This document shows, in pieces, positions 8,048-17,083 of a stretch of DNA of 64,000 nt. Location: assembly GCF_041438805.1 (NCBI RefSeq), contig NZ_CP109190.1, positions 1 to 64,000 of the forward strand, read 5' to 3'. The translations under genes and the position numbers were made by a program. Within the stretch, counting starts at the first letter, position 1, and each line of letters opens with the position of its first letter. This DNA comes from Streptomyces sp. NBC_01707 (GTDB lineage: Bacteria; Actinomycetota; Actinomycetes; Streptomycetales; Streptomycetaceae). The notes below the pieces were generated by a model. It was given only the letters and a program-made list of their open reading frames with translations, was not told the DNA's origin and searched no databases.

Positions 8048-8520
8048 CTACACCAGGCAGGCGGGTTCGGCTCCCTCGTCGGTCCAGTCGCCGTTGAACA
8101 GGCTGGCCACCAGGGCGCCATGGTCCTCGGGCAACTGGCCTGCCCGGTGTTTGGTGCGGGCCTTGGCGAACCAGGGGCCGATCTTGACGGTGCCGCCGTC
8201 GACGGTGATCGTCTCGCGGGCGGTGGGGCAGCGGCGCTCACGGTAAAGGAACAGCTCGAGGAGCTGGACGGTCTCGGCGAAGGTGCGGCGAGCTGCAGGG
8301 CGCGGGGTCAGGGTGCTGGTGGCGGGGGTGAGGTCGAGAGCGGCCAGGAGCCTGCGCTGGCCGTCCTCCAGGGCCTTCCAGCGGGTGAGCTGGCGGGTGG
8401 TCCAGCTGCCGAGGTTGATGCTGCCGGTGGTGGTATCGGGGGTGAGGGGGATGCCGGTTTCGAGGTGGTGGCGCAGCAGGTGGTATTTGCGGTGCCAGTC
8501 GGCGCCGTACGGTCGGTGGC
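8048..8520 (-). pseudogene. 3' fragment of a telomere-type helicase gene
   Basis: The minus frame ending at 8048 reads YGADWHRKYHLLRHHL ... GDWTDEG and closely matches the last ~160 residues of the complete helicase ending at 13958 (YGADWHRKYHLLRTHL ... GDWTDET). It has no start and loses similarity near 8520-8540. The frame is still open, so this may be a fairly recent duplication remnant. The domain is the helicase-associated C-terminal repeat region, without any ATPase motif. Confidence 0.8.
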
Positions 8521-8619
8521 CGCCACCCCCGATGCTCTGGCCATGGGTAGCTCCCGACCTCTGCGTGCGAGGACGCTGGGTTTTTTGGGTCGACGTGACA
8601 AGGATTCAGGAGCTGCCTG

Positions 8620-9099
8620 ATGAGCCAGGACCACACACACCCGGGGCCGACGGTGACAACCGTGCCGGGCGCCACGTTCGGGGCCGACCACGATGCCGAC
8701 ATGAGCGTCGTCGCACTCCTGATCGCTGCTCGAATCGCCGACTGCAACCCCTGCGAGAAGAAGCTGACCGCGCGCATCCTGAAGGGTGACCAGCTGGTCC
8801 TAGCCGGCCTGGCCGCTTCTCTGCCTCCGCTGCCTCCGCACGACATCCGAGTGGGAACCAGCACCGTCTATCCCCTCCTGCGCTCACGTAGCGGCTCCAT
8901 GATCCTTGGCATCATCGGCGCCATGCCGCAGTCCGCCCGCGCCGACCTCCTCGCCGACACCGTGGACTACTGGAGCGGCAAGATGCCGCGGCGAGCCGAT
9001 GCTTCCAGCGTGGTCATCGAGCTGCCCGAGCCGGCCGGGCCGGAGGAGTTCCTTAACGGCATCGTGGAGATCCGGCGGATGCCTCGCTCAACCGGGTAA
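8620..9099 (+). CDS. Hypothetical protein, 159 aa
   Basis: AGGAG lies 8 bases before ATG 8620. The N terminus is polar and His/Thr-rich. Residues ~28-110 are helical and hydrophobic (MSVVALLIAARIADCNPCEK ... SMILGIIGAMPQSARADLLA). No signal peptide or catalytic motif is recognised. It stands between the helicase fragment and the ABC-3C cluster, separated from the latter by 266 bp. Confidence 0.6.
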   Translation: MSQDHTHPGPTVTTVPGATFGADHDADMSVVALLIAARIADCNPCEKKLTARILKGDQLVLAGLAASLPPLPPHDIRVGTSTVYPLLRSRSGSMILGIIGAMPQSARADLLADTVDYWSGKMPRRADASSVVIELPEPAGPEEFLNGIVEIRRMPRSTG

Positions 9100-9365
9100 T
9101 CCTGGCGGGGCCGAGCTGAGGACGTCGGAGCGCCGATACAGAATTCGTGCCACACCTGCTCGCCCAGGCCGCAGGCACCACCTGAGCATGCCTCGGCCTC
9201 CTCGCCGAGCACCCGCAAGGGTCCAGTCGAAGAGGTCGAGCAATACCTCCTCATCGCCCTCCGGTATCCATCCCGAGTGGAACGGACAACACGCCACCGT
9301 CAGACCTGTGTTCGATTAGTGTGATGTCCTGGACAGGGCAATATCGGAATCGGGAGACTGTGGGC

Positions 9366-10550
9366 ATGGCGTCCTCCGCGCATGAGGCATCTGCGTCCGC
9401 CCTGGGCTATATCTTCCAGGCGCAATTCGCCCTCCTTGAGCTGCTGCGCGGACAAGAGGATCGCCCGGACGGGGCGATCAGCCTGGAGCTCCACGACGAC
9501 GTTGCATGGGACGAAGATGGTCGGCCTGTTGAGCTGTTGCAGGTCAAGCACCACATCCGCAGTGTGCGGTCGCTCGGCGACAAGGACGACGACGTGTGGC
9601 GGACCATCCAGTCCTGGATGGACACCCACGCCCCCGGTGACGAGTACGGCCCCATGCTGACCCTGGTCACCACGCAGCAGGCCCGGCCGGGTACGGCCAT
9701 GGCCGCGCTCAAGGCCCCCAATCCGGCGCCCGCCCAGGCGCTGGAACTGCTCATCGCCGCCGCGCAGGAGTCGAAGGCCATGGAAACGAAGGACGCACGA
9801 GCGGCCTTCCTGGCCCTTCAGCCGGCGCAGCGGGCCGTCTTCGTACGGCGGATGCGGGTCATCGACGGTACGCCGTCCATCGACGACCTCGACGCGCAGG
9901 TGCGGGTGAAACTCAGGGTCGCGCTCCCCGACGGGCACGCCGACTCCTTCATGCGGCAGTTGTGGGCGTGGTGGTACGAGCAGACTGTGGAGATGCTGCA
10001 GAAGCGGCACACCAGCGTCTCTGTGACCCGGCTGATGCAGCGCATCAGCCGTATCCGCGACGACTACACCTCCGACCGGTTGCCCACACTGGTGGGCCGT
10101 GAGGACTTCCCCCCGGAGGCCGAGGCCGAGCTGGCCGATGCCTGCTTCGTCCACCAGCTGCGCTGGGTGGGCGCCGGCCGCCAGCTGAACAAGGCGATGG
10201 TGGACTACTACCGCGCCTACACCCAGACCGTGGCCTGGCTCGAAGACGACCTGGTGGACCTCGACGAGCTGGCGCGGTTCGAAGGCGACCTCTCCGACGA
10301 GTGGCAGCGGGAGTTCGACTGGATGCTCGACGACCTGGGTGAAGACGCCACCGACCGGGAGCAGGAACAGGCCGGCAAGGCCCTGCTGCGCAAAGTCCTG
10401 GACCAGACCCGCTATCGGATACGGGAGGCGTACGACGAGGCGTTCTTCTCCCGAGGAAAGCACCATGAGCTGGCCGACCGCGGGCGGGTCGGATGGCACC
10501 CCGACTTCGAGGCACGGGTGAAGAACCTGATCAGGGCCGCGCGTGCCTAG
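9366..10550 (+). CDS. ABC-3C system effector with nuclease-like N-terminal domain
   Basis: 394 residues from ATG 9366 (GGGAG upstream). Residues 1-100 follow the pattern of the DUF4297/Cap4-type restriction-endonuclease fold: GYIFQAQFALLELL, then acidic ISLELHDDVAWDEDG, then ELLQVKHH with the catalytic Gln-x-Lys. The rest (~110-394) is helical with a conserved C-terminal part (RYRIREAYDEAFF... GWHPDFEARV), as in ABC-three-component C-terminal-domain proteins. In this family the effector is thought to cut nucleic acid when released by the partner ATPase. The stop overlaps the next gene, so the three genes form one operon. It is a defence candidate, not proven. Confidence 0.8.
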   Translation: MASSAHEASASALGYIFQAQFALLELLRGQEDRPDGAISLELHDDVAWDEDGRPVELLQVKHHIRSVRSLGDKDDDVWRTIQSWMDTHAPGDEYGPMLTLVTTQQARPGTAMAALKAPNPAPAQALELLIAAAQESKAMETKDARAAFLALQPAQRAVFVRRMRVIDGTPSIDDLDAQVRVKLRVALPDGHADSFMRQLWAWWYEQTVEMLQKRHTSVSVTRLMQRISRIRDDYTSDRLPTLVGREDFPPEAEAELADACFVHQLRWVGAGRQLNKAMVDYYRAYTQTVAWLEDDLVDLDELARFEGDLSDEWQREFDWMLDDLGEDATDREQEQAGKALLRKVLDQTRYRIREAYDEAFFSRGKHHELADRGRVGWHPDFEARVKNLIRAARA

Positions 10551-11019
10551 CTGGGCAGAGCGGCCGCAGGCCAGCGCCGCCTTCCTCAATCCGGCCCTCG
10601 TCGCTGCCGTCACTGCCGCCGCGGCACGCGACTACGAGCGGGAGGCCTCCGGCAGGCTGATGCCGTGGCCGATGGCTTTTGTTGTGGCTCCGCTGGTCCT
10701 GCACCGGCCCACGCGGCGAGTGTTGCCCGCCTCGACGCGCACCCATCTGACGAACTGGGTGGCGGATCACCCTGCACTCGTCGCAGGGCTTGCTGCGCGC
10801 AGCGCCTCACTGGTGCCCGCCGTACGGGAAGGCCTCCGCTTCGGGCTGCGCCATCGGATGCTCGCCATCGAACAGGGCTGCCTCAAAGGCACGATCTCGA
10901 AGTCCCGTACCGAGGGAGAGCTCGCGGACCTGATCAAGGCCGCTTCGTTGATAGGCCGCTGGACTGCCAAGTCCGACAACCCTTCCACCGTATTTGCGCT
11001 GCTCGGCGTGAGACCCTGA
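10543..11019 (+). CDS. ABC-3C system middle component
   Basis: 158 residues from GTG 10543, overlapping the effector stop by 8 bases. All-helical, with a pattern I associate with ABC-three-component middle components: FLNPALVAAVTAAAARDY near the start, PMAFVVAPLVLHRPTRRVLP, and a C-terminal IGRWTAKSDNPSTVFALLGV. It probably bridges the ATPase and the effector. The ATPase gene begins 5 bases downstream. Confidence 0.75.
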   Translation: MPSWAERPQASAAFLNPALVAAVTAAAARDYEREASGRLMPWPMAFVVAPLVLHRPTRRVLPASTRTHLTNWVADHPALVAGLAARSASLVPAVREGLRFGLRHRMLAIEQGCLKGTISKSRTEGELADLIKAASLIGRWTAKSDNPSTVFALLGVRP

Positions 11020-11023
11020 GCGG

Positions 11024-12988
11024 GTGCAGATCCGGTCGATCATCCTCTACAGCAAGAGTGGCGAAAAGCGCGTCCTGGACTTCCGGCTCGGCGAGCTCAA
11101 TATCGTCACCGGCACCTCCCAGACAGGCAAGAGCGCACTGCTCGACATCGTCGACTTCTGCCTCGGCAGGGACGAGGCCACGCTCCCGATCAGCCCGATC
11201 TTCAACACCGTCGCCTGGTACGCAGTCATCCTGCAACTGCCCGACACCCGCGTCCTCGCCGCACGGCCGGCGCCTAGCGCAACCGCCAAGTCCGTCACCA
11301 ATGCCATGCTCGAAGTCGGCAACGACCTCGGCATCCCGGAACTGCCCGACCTTCGCGTCAACACCGACTCCACGCAGCTGCGCCAGCAGCTCGGACGCCG
11401 CATCGGCATCGGAGACACCCGCAGCGAGCCGGCGCCGGGAAGCCTGCTCTCCCCGCTCAGCGCCAACCTCGGACACGCCGTCCTGCTCTGCCTGCAGAAC
11501 CAGGACGAAGTCGCTTCCAAACGAGCCCTGTTCCACCGCCAGAACGAGCGCAGCATCCCCGAGAGCCTCAAGGCCACGATCCCCTACTTCCTCGGTGCGG
11601 TCCCCGAAGACCAGGCGGCGCTCCAGCAGCAGCTCCTCCAAGCCAAAAGAGCCCTGCGCCGCGCCGAAAACGATCTCAAGACGGCCCAGGAGACAAACCA
11701 AGGCGTGGAATCGCGCCTGCAGTCCCTTCTCAGCGAAGCCAGTGTCCACGGGCTCCTCGCCGACGACAACATCGGCAGCTCTGACAGGGCCGTGGTCATC
11801 GAGGCACTCCAGCAGGCCTCCTCCTTCCGGCCCGACCCGCACAACGGAGACGAGGAGCAGCGTCGGCAGGAACTCCTCCTCACCGAAGAATCCGCGGCGC
11901 TGCGCCGGCAGCTGCGCTCCCTCGCAGAGGAGCGTCAGCTCCTGGGAGACCTGGAGACTCAAGCCGTCGGCTACACCGGCGCCGTCACCCGCGGTATGTC
12001 ACGCCTCTCCGCGCTCAACCTCGTGCCCGACGGCTTCCCTGGTGAGCACAGCTGCCCGCTGTGCGGAAACGAGCTGGCCGAGCCTGACCCCACCATCGCC
12101 GACATGCACACCACCCTCGCGGACCTCCGAGGCCAGCTCGACAGTGTGCAACCAGTCCAGCCCCGCCGCGAGCAGGCCTTGCGCGAAATCGAGCAGACCG
12201 CAGCGCGTCTACGCGAACAGCTCCGCGGCATCGAAGGCGCCCTCAGCGTCGTCGCCGAGCAGCGCTCCCAGCAGGCGGGCCTTCTCGGGCAAGCCGAGGC
12301 GCAGGCCTACACACGCGGCAGAATCAGTGCGTACCTGAGCCAGATCAGCACCACGACCGACAACGGACACTTACAGCGCCTGCAATCGGACATCTCCATC
12401 GGCCAACAGATCGTCCGAGGCCTCGAAGAGCAGCTCGACAGCGAGGCCATCGACGACAACCTCACGCACAGCCTCAGCTACCTCAGCGGAAAGATGACCA
12501 GTCATGCCCGATTCCTCAAACTCGAGCACGGCGACCGCCTGGTACGTCTGAACCTCAAAAAGCTCACTGTCGTCGCCGACACACACGAGGGCATCACCGA
12601 ACTGCTCCGCATCGGCAGCGGCAAGAACCACGTCGGCTACCACCTGGCCGCCCACCTTGCCCTCCACCAGTACTTCGTCAACAACAGCCGGCCCGTCCCC
12701 CGCTTCCTCATGCTCGACCAGCCGACCCAGCCCTACTACCCCTCCGACATGGCCAAAGCGCGCGGGCGACTGGAAGACATCACCATCGACGAAGACCGCG
12801 TGACAGTCACCCGCCTGTTCCAGCTCATGCACCAGGTCGTCACCGAGCTCTCCCCGAACTTCCAGATGATCGTCAGCGACCATGCCGACCTGTCCCACGA
12901 CTGGTACCAGGAATCCGTTCGCTACAACTGGCGAGGCGGCGAAAAACTCATCCCCACCACCTGGCTCGACGACAACCCCACCCCGTAA
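11024..12988 (+). CDS. ABC-3C system Rad50/SMC-like ATPase (DUF3732 type)
   Basis: 654 residues from GTG 11024. Walker A GTSQTGKSAL at residues 30-39. Long coiled coils at ~200-320 and ~360-480 are interrupted by a zinc-hook-like CPLCGNEL at ~345. The C-terminal ATPase half has Walker B as FLMLDQPTQPYYPSD near 562-576, where LDQP replaces the usual DE and is typical for this family. A HAALD-like end region (IVSDHADLSHDWYQE) follows. Such ATPases are thought to sense DNA or a phage structure and gate the effector. Third gene of the operon; all key motifs are present. Confidence 0.85.
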   Translation: MQIRSIILYSKSGEKRVLDFRLGELNIVTGTSQTGKSALLDIVDFCLGRDEATLPISPIFNTVAWYAVILQLPDTRVLAARPAPSATAKSVTNAMLEVGNDLGIPELPDLRVNTDSTQLRQQLGRRIGIGDTRSEPAPGSLLSPLSANLGHAVLLCLQNQDEVASKRALFHRQNERSIPESLKATIPYFLGAVPEDQAALQQQLLQAKRALRRAENDLKTAQETNQGVESRLQSLLSEASVHGLLADDNIGSSDRAVVIEALQQASSFRPDPHNGDEEQRRQELLLTEESAALRRQLRSLAEERQLLGDLETQAVGYTGAVTRGMSRLSALNLVPDGFPGEHSCPLCGNELAEPDPTIADMHTTLADLRGQLDSVQPVQPRREQALREIEQTAARLREQLRGIEGALSVVAEQRSQQAGLLGQAEAQAYTRGRISAYLSQISTTTDNGHLQRLQSDISIGQQIVRGLEEQLDSEAIDDNLTHSLSYLSGKMTSHARFLKLEHGDRLVRLNLKKLTVVADTHEGITELLRIGSGKNHVGYHLAAHLALHQYFVNNSRPVPRFLMLDQPTQPYYPSDMAKARGRLEDITIDEDRVTVTRLFQLMHQVVTELSPNFQMIVSDHADLSHDWYQESVRYNWRGGEKLIPTTWLDDNPTP

Positions 12989-13307
12989 CCACGCCGCATG
13001 CCGCGCTCCCCGGGACCGGCGAAACCACAGGTCAGAAAACCGACTCCTGCTCAGATCTACTGACCGACGACAGCCGGTACTGGCTTCCGAGCGCCTCAAT
13101 AACGGCGTGGGCCTGGTTGTTCATCAGGAGCGGGAGGTCCATGGGCCACCGGCCCGGAGCCCCGCGGCCGTTGGCGGGACCGAGAACTCCACGGTCCCTT
13201 CAAAGTACGCGTCGATATGCCACCGGGCGTGTCAGCACCGGAGGGCGTCAACAACCCGTGACCGGGAGCTCCCGGCGCCCTGGAAGCGGCGTCGTGCGCT
13301 GCGAGCG
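12989..13307. other. Gap with short remnant frames
   Basis: No complete gene. On the minus strand two short frames overlap as TGATG near 13120: one reads WHIDAYFEGTVEFSVPPTA and stops, the next reads MNNQAHAVIEALGSQYRL and stops after 30 residues. Both look protein-like but are too short to identify. They may be remnants of a gene pair replaced when the ABC-3C cluster arrived. Confidence 0.35.
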
Positions 13308-13688
13308 TCAGGTGGTGGTGGGCCAGGTCCGCAACAGCGCGGCGATCCTCGCGGCGGTGCAGGCGGAATCGAGGAGAAGGTCTTTGAGAGCGATGGCGTC
13401 GTCGCGGGTGGGCTTGACGGCGATACCCGCGGCTTCGAGATACATGACGCCCGTCGCGGCGGCCACAGCCATGTTGGAGCGCTCGAGCCAGCGGCACCGG
13501 CCGAGGTTGTCCACGAGTGCCGCGGCTTTCGCGTAGGGCCCGTCGTAAACGGGCTGCTCGAAGAGCTCGGCCCGGTGGCGCGCGACAGCGGCGACAGGGA
13601 CGCCGTAGTCGTCGGGGGCGGGATCGTCCGCGCCAGCCACCTCGGCGACCTGCAGGATCCACGGAACGTCGATGTGCAGTTCCATCAC
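13308..13688 (-). CDS. Fic/Doc-like toxin component
   Basis: 126 residues. It resembles the small Streptomyces Fic-family toxin components: MELHIDVPWIL at the start, DYGVPVAAVARHRAELF, and LERSNMAVAAATGVMYLEAAGI in the helical core. The classical Fic HPFxxGNGR motif is absent, so an AMP- or phospho-transfer activity is uncertain. The start overlaps the antitoxin stop by four bases (ATGA), as in toxin-antitoxin operons. Such pairs stabilise plasmids or act in phage defence. Confidence 0.7.
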   Translation of the reverse strand: MMELHIDVPWILQVAEVAGADDPAPDDYGVPVAAVARHRAELFEQPVYDGPYAKAAALVDNLGRCRWLERSNMAVAAATGVMYLEAAGIAVKPTRDDAIALKDLLLDSACTAARIAALLRTWPTTT

Positions 13689-13924
13689 GCGGCGCGCACT
13701 CCCGAAGGCGCCTGCTGGGCATCCTCGGCCTCGTCGAAGACCGCCTGGTGCTCGGACAGGAAACGGGCGGCAGCGTCCACCGCCCGGGCCCGCAGGCCAC
13801 TCGCGTCGTCCTGCACGAGACGGGCGAGGTAGTCCCCGATACTCAGTCCGAGGTCGGCGGCACGCTTCCTCGCAAGCTCCGCCACGTCCTCATTCACGCG
13901 TGCACCCAGCTGTGTCTTAGCCAT
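13685..13924 (-). CDS. Antitoxin of the Fic/Doc-like pair
   Basis: 79 residues from ATG 13924 (MAKTQLGARVNEDVAELARK); ATG 13933 is an alternative but lies inside the operator. The N terminus has the ribbon-helix-helix pattern (TQLGARVNEDVAELARKRAA DLGLS), and the C terminus is a disordered acidic helix likely to bind the toxin. A perfect palindrome directly upstream suggests autorepression. Translationally coupled to the toxin. Confidence 0.75.
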   Translation of the reverse strand: MAKTQLGARVNEDVAELARKRAADLGLSIGDYLARLVQDDASGLRARAVDAAARFLSEHQAVFDEAEDAQQAPSGVRAA

Positions 13925-13932
13925 ACCCCACA

Positions 13933-13950
13933 TGGTAACGGCCGTTACCA
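13933..13950. promoter_or_regulatory. Operator palindrome of the toxin-antitoxin pair
   Basis: tggtaacggccgttacca is a perfect 18-bp palindrome ending 8 bases before the antitoxin start at 13924. Ribbon-helix-helix antitoxins bind such sites as dimers to repress their own operon. Confidence 0.7.
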
Positions 13951-13957
13951 GCCTGTT

Positions 13958-16399
13958 CTAGGTGAGGACGGCTGAGGCGGCGGTCTCGTCCGTCCAATCC
14001 CCGTCGAAGAGAGCCGCGACCAGGCGCTCATGCTCGGTGGGCAGCTGGCCGCTCCGGTGCTTGGTGCGGGTCTTGGCCAGCCAGGGGCCGATCCGGACGT
14101 TCTCGCCATCGACCCTGACCTCCTCCCGGGCGGTGGGGGCGCGGCCTTCGCGGTGGAGGAAGAGCTCGAGGAGCTGGACGGTCTGTTCGAAGGTGCGGCG
14201 GGCGCGGCGGGGCGGGGTGAGGGGGTTGGTGGTGGGGGTGAGAGCGAGGGCGCTCAGGAGCTGGTGCTGGCCTGGGTCGAGGGTGTTCCAGTGGGTGAGC
14301 TGGCGGGTGAGCCAGCTGCCGATCTTCACTGTGCCCAGGGTGGTGTCCGGGGTCAGGGTTGCGGGGTCGTTCCCGGCGGTGAGGTGGGTGCGCAGGAGGT
14401 GGTATTTGCGGTGCCAGTCCGCCCCGTAGGGGAGCTGCCAGTGGGGGTCGATGGCGGTCAGGTCGGCTGTACGGGTCTCGTCGAGGCGGTCGTGGGTGGC
14501 GAGGGAGCGCTGTTCGGCGAGGAAGGCCCCGGTGGGGGTGGTGGAGGGGGCGGCGAGGTGGCCGTGGGCGTGGTGGTAGTCGGCGGCGGCGGTGAGGCGG
14601 GCGCGCCAGGCGGCCTGGTGTTTGTCCCAGATCATGCCCAGGGCGTCGAGTTCGGCGGTGAAGTCCGGGTCGAGGCGCCCGGTGTTGTGGGCGTCGCGCA
14701 TGGTGGTGATGAATCGGCCGAGCTCAAAACCGACCGTGTCGATGTGGTCGGTGGGGACGTCGAGGTGACCGTGTTCGTCGTAGAAGGCCTGGGCTGCGGT
14801 GAGGCCTTCGCGGCGGGCGCGTGAGAGCGGGCCGCGGGGGTTGAAGGAGATCAGGTCCATCGCGCGGGCGATGCGTTCGGGGTGGACGGTGAAGTCGAAG
14901 TGCCACCGGTGGGCGATGATGCTGCTCGTTTCCCGCGGCAGGCGGTTGGCTTTGTTCGGGAGGCGTTCCAGGATCCGGTGGTCGTGGCTGGCCAGAGCGG
15001 TGGCGATCGCCCACACCGGCTCGTAGGCGGTGCCCAGGATGTCTTCGGGGTCGGCCCCGGGCGGGACGTAGACGGGAACGATCAAAAGGGCGGTCTTGCC
15101 GCTGACGTCGATGCGCAGCGCGCGTCCCAGGCCCTGGACGCAGCGGATGATGCTGCCGGTGGGGTCGGCGAAGACGACCGCGTCCACGCTCGGGATGTCG
15201 ACGCCCTCGGCGATCACCTTCGCGTTCGCGAGGATCGCGCAGGGGGAGGCGGCGAAGTCGGCGAAGATCTTGGTGCGTTGGTCGGGGCTGTGGTCGCCGT
15301 CGACGAAGAATGTCTCGGGGTTCAGGCCCGGGAAGGCGTCGGGGTCGGTGCGGCGCAGCAGGCGCAGGGTGTGGCCGAGCTCGCAGGTGAATCTCTTGGC
15401 GTCCTCGACGCGGTGGAAGAAGACCAGGACGCGGCGCAGGCGGTGTGCGGACATGGTCCGAAGGACGGCCAGGTGCAGGGCGGTGGAGCGCAGCGCGTCG
15501 TCGGTGGTGGTGGCGGCGTCGTCGGTGGTGGTGGTGCCGGGGGCGGGGACGTTGAGGGTGGTGCGCAGGTTGCTGTCGGTGATGGTGGGCACCACGATGC
15601 GGTAGTCGGCGGCCACGCCATCGGCGATTGCCTGCGACAGGGGATAGTCGAAGATCTTTTTGCCGTAAACGGCTTCGTTGTCCATGGAGTTGGCCGCGGC
15701 GTCGATGTCCGTGTCCGGGCCGCCGGTGCTGCGGCGAGTGCGCGGGCGGGTGCTCGCGGAGCCGGCGACGTCGGGTGCGGCGAAGCTGCGCGGGGTCGCG
15801 GTCATGTAGAGGCGGCGCTCGGCCCTGACCCGCTGCGCGTCGTTGACCGCGGCCCATTTCTTGTCCGGCCGGCCGGCGATGCGGTGCGCCTCGTCCAGGA
15901 TCGCGAGGTCGAACGGGGGGACTGAAAGTCCGGTGTGCTGAGTGGCCGCCTCGATCTTGTCGAGGGAGTCGTAGGTGCAGATGACCGTGAGCGCGGGGAG
16001 CTGGTCCTTGCCGGGGCCCACGACGGACATGGCGGCGGCCAGGGCGGTGGCGTCGGTGGTCGAGCCGACCCGGTTCGCGTAGAGCCGGTCGTGGCCGTAG
16101 GTGTCCATGGACGAGACGATCACCATGTGCTCCAGGTGACCGTCCTCGCGCCACGCCAGAGCGGTCTGCGCGGCCAGGTCCAGCGTCGGGACCACGACCA
16201 GGACCAGGCGCAGACCCAGCAGATCCACCAGACGGATCGCGACCAGCGTTTTCCCGGTCCCGGTCGCCGACACGAACAGGCCCCGGGTTCCCGGTCGGCG
16301 TAGATGCCGGGCCGCCGCGTCCCGGCCCTTGACCTGATGCGGGCGCAGCACCCGCCGCTTGGGGCGTGGCTGCGGGGTGATGTCGGCGGCCTTGACCAT
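13958..16399 (-). CDS. Telomere-type superfamily 2 helicase with HA repeats
   Basis: 813 residues from ATG 16399; ATG 16411 or GTG 16444 are alternatives because no clear ribosome site is seen. Motif I SATGTGKT at ~44-51, motif II DEAH at ~169-172, motif III MTATPR at ~205, motif V/VI region with QGLGRALRID near ~450. The C-terminal 280 residues hold helicase-associated repeats (YDEHGHLDVPTDH, YHHAHGHLAAPSTT, FLHREGRAPTARE). This is the architecture of TtrA-like helicases found at the ends of Streptomyces linear replicons, which have been linked to transfer. It lies downstream of tap-tpg on the same strand. A large frame on the same strand is a shadow. Confidence 0.85.
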   Translation of the reverse strand: MVKAADITPQPRPKRRVLRPHQVKGRDAAARHLRRPGTRGLFVSATGTGKTLVAIRLVDLLGLRLVLVVVPTLDLAAQTALAWREDGHLEHMVIVSSMDTYGHDRLYANRVGSTTDATALAAAMSVVGPGKDQLPALTVICTYDSLDKIEAATQHTGLSVPPFDLAILDEAHRIAGRPDKKWAAVNDAQRVRAERRLYMTATPRSFAAPDVAGSASTRPRTRRSTGGPDTDIDAAANSMDNEAVYGKKIFDYPLSQAIADGVAADYRIVVPTITDSNLRTTLNVPAPGTTTTDDAATTTDDALRSTALHLAVLRTMSAHRLRRVLVFFHRVEDAKRFTCELGHTLRLLRRTDPDAFPGLNPETFFVDGDHSPDQRTKIFADFAASPCAILANAKVIAEGVDIPSVDAVVFADPTGSIIRCVQGLGRALRIDVSGKTALLIVPVYVPPGADPEDILGTAYEPVWAIATALASHDHRILERLPNKANRLPRETSSIIAHRWHFDFTVHPERIARAMDLISFNPRGPLSRARREGLTAAQAFYDEHGHLDVPTDHIDTVGFELGRFITTMRDAHNTGRLDPDFTAELDALGMIWDKHQAAWRARLTAAADYHHAHGHLAAPSTTPTGAFLAEQRSLATHDRLDETRTADLTAIDPHWQLPYGADWHRKYHLLRTHLTAGNDPATLTPDTTLGTVKIGSWLTRQLTHWNTLDPGQHQLLSALALTPTTNPLTPPRRARRTFEQTVQLLELFLHREGRAPTAREEVRVDGENVRIGPWLAKTRTKHRSGQLPTEHERLVAALFDGDWTDETAASAVLT

Positions 16400-16522
16400 G
16401 GCGCCCATCATCGCGCAACCACGGCGGTCTCCAGCGCCGGCCACCGAACGCGGGCACTACGGGCCGGGATCGGTGAGAGAGGCAGGCGTCCCATACGGGC
16501 CCTCCAGGACTGTTCGGTAACG

Positions 16523-17077
16523 CTAGAGGTCGAACTCGATGTGTTCGAGGTCGGTGTACTCCACCAGGAGCCCGGCGGCCCGCCGGCCGCCGTCCTTGAA
16601 GTACACCTCCTGGAGCCCTTCGGCGGCGATCTGCTGCAACTGCTGGTCGGACGCGCCTTGTTCGCGGGCTTCGAAGAGGCGGGCAGCGTAGGTGGGCGGG
16701 AGGGCGACGGTCAGGTGGCGCAGCCGGGCGTCGTCGGTGCTGCCGGGGGCGGCGGTATAGCCGAAGCGGGCGCGGGTGTCGATGACGATGCCGCCGGTGG
16801 AGGCTGCTCTCTCCTTCGCCTTCGCGCGGATCTGCGGCTGCCACCGCTTCTTGACTTCGGTCTCCAGGCGGGCGGCGAGGTCCTTGCGGGGTTTTTTGAT
16901 CTGGTCCTTCACGTACCGCTCGACAGTGCGCTGGGAGATCCCGAGCGCCTCGGCTGCGGCCCTGGTTCCTTTGAGCTGCTTGACCATGTACCTGACCTGG
17001 GCGCCGGCCGTCTTCGGGATGGGGCGGGTAAACGCCCGCTGCACCGCCTTGTCGAGGCCGTCCCCGAACATACTCAT
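16523..17077 (-). CDS. tpg: Telomere terminal protein Tpg
   Basis: 184 residues, the length of Streptomyces Tpg, which is covalently bound to the 5' ends and primes fill-in of the telomere overhang. Starts MSMFGDGLDKAVQRAFTRP. A helix-turn-helix sits at ~34-60 (GTRAAAEALGISQRTVERYV), followed by a basic DNA-binding stretch (KKPRKDLAARLETEVKKRW) and a reverse-transcriptase-thumb-like C-terminal part. The attachment residue in homologues is a Thr in the C-terminal half; I cannot pin it here. GGGGAG precedes the ATG, 6 bases after the tap stop. It acts with Tap on the hairpins at 1-200. Confidence 0.93.
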   Translation of the reverse strand: MSMFGDGLDKAVQRAFTRPIPKTAGAQVRYMVKQLKGTRAAAEALGISQRTVERYVKDQIKKPRKDLAARLETEVKKRWQPQIRAKAKERAASTGGIVIDTRARFGYTAAPGSTDDARLRHLTVALPPTYAARLFEAREQGASDQQLQQIAAEGLQEVYFKDGGRRAAGLLVEYTDLEHIEFDL

Positions 17078-17083
17078 TGCGGT

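Noticed and set aside
9100..9365. Short gene before the ABC-3C effector
   Set aside because: Only short frames with changing composition and no ribosome site; treated as leader/promoter DNA.
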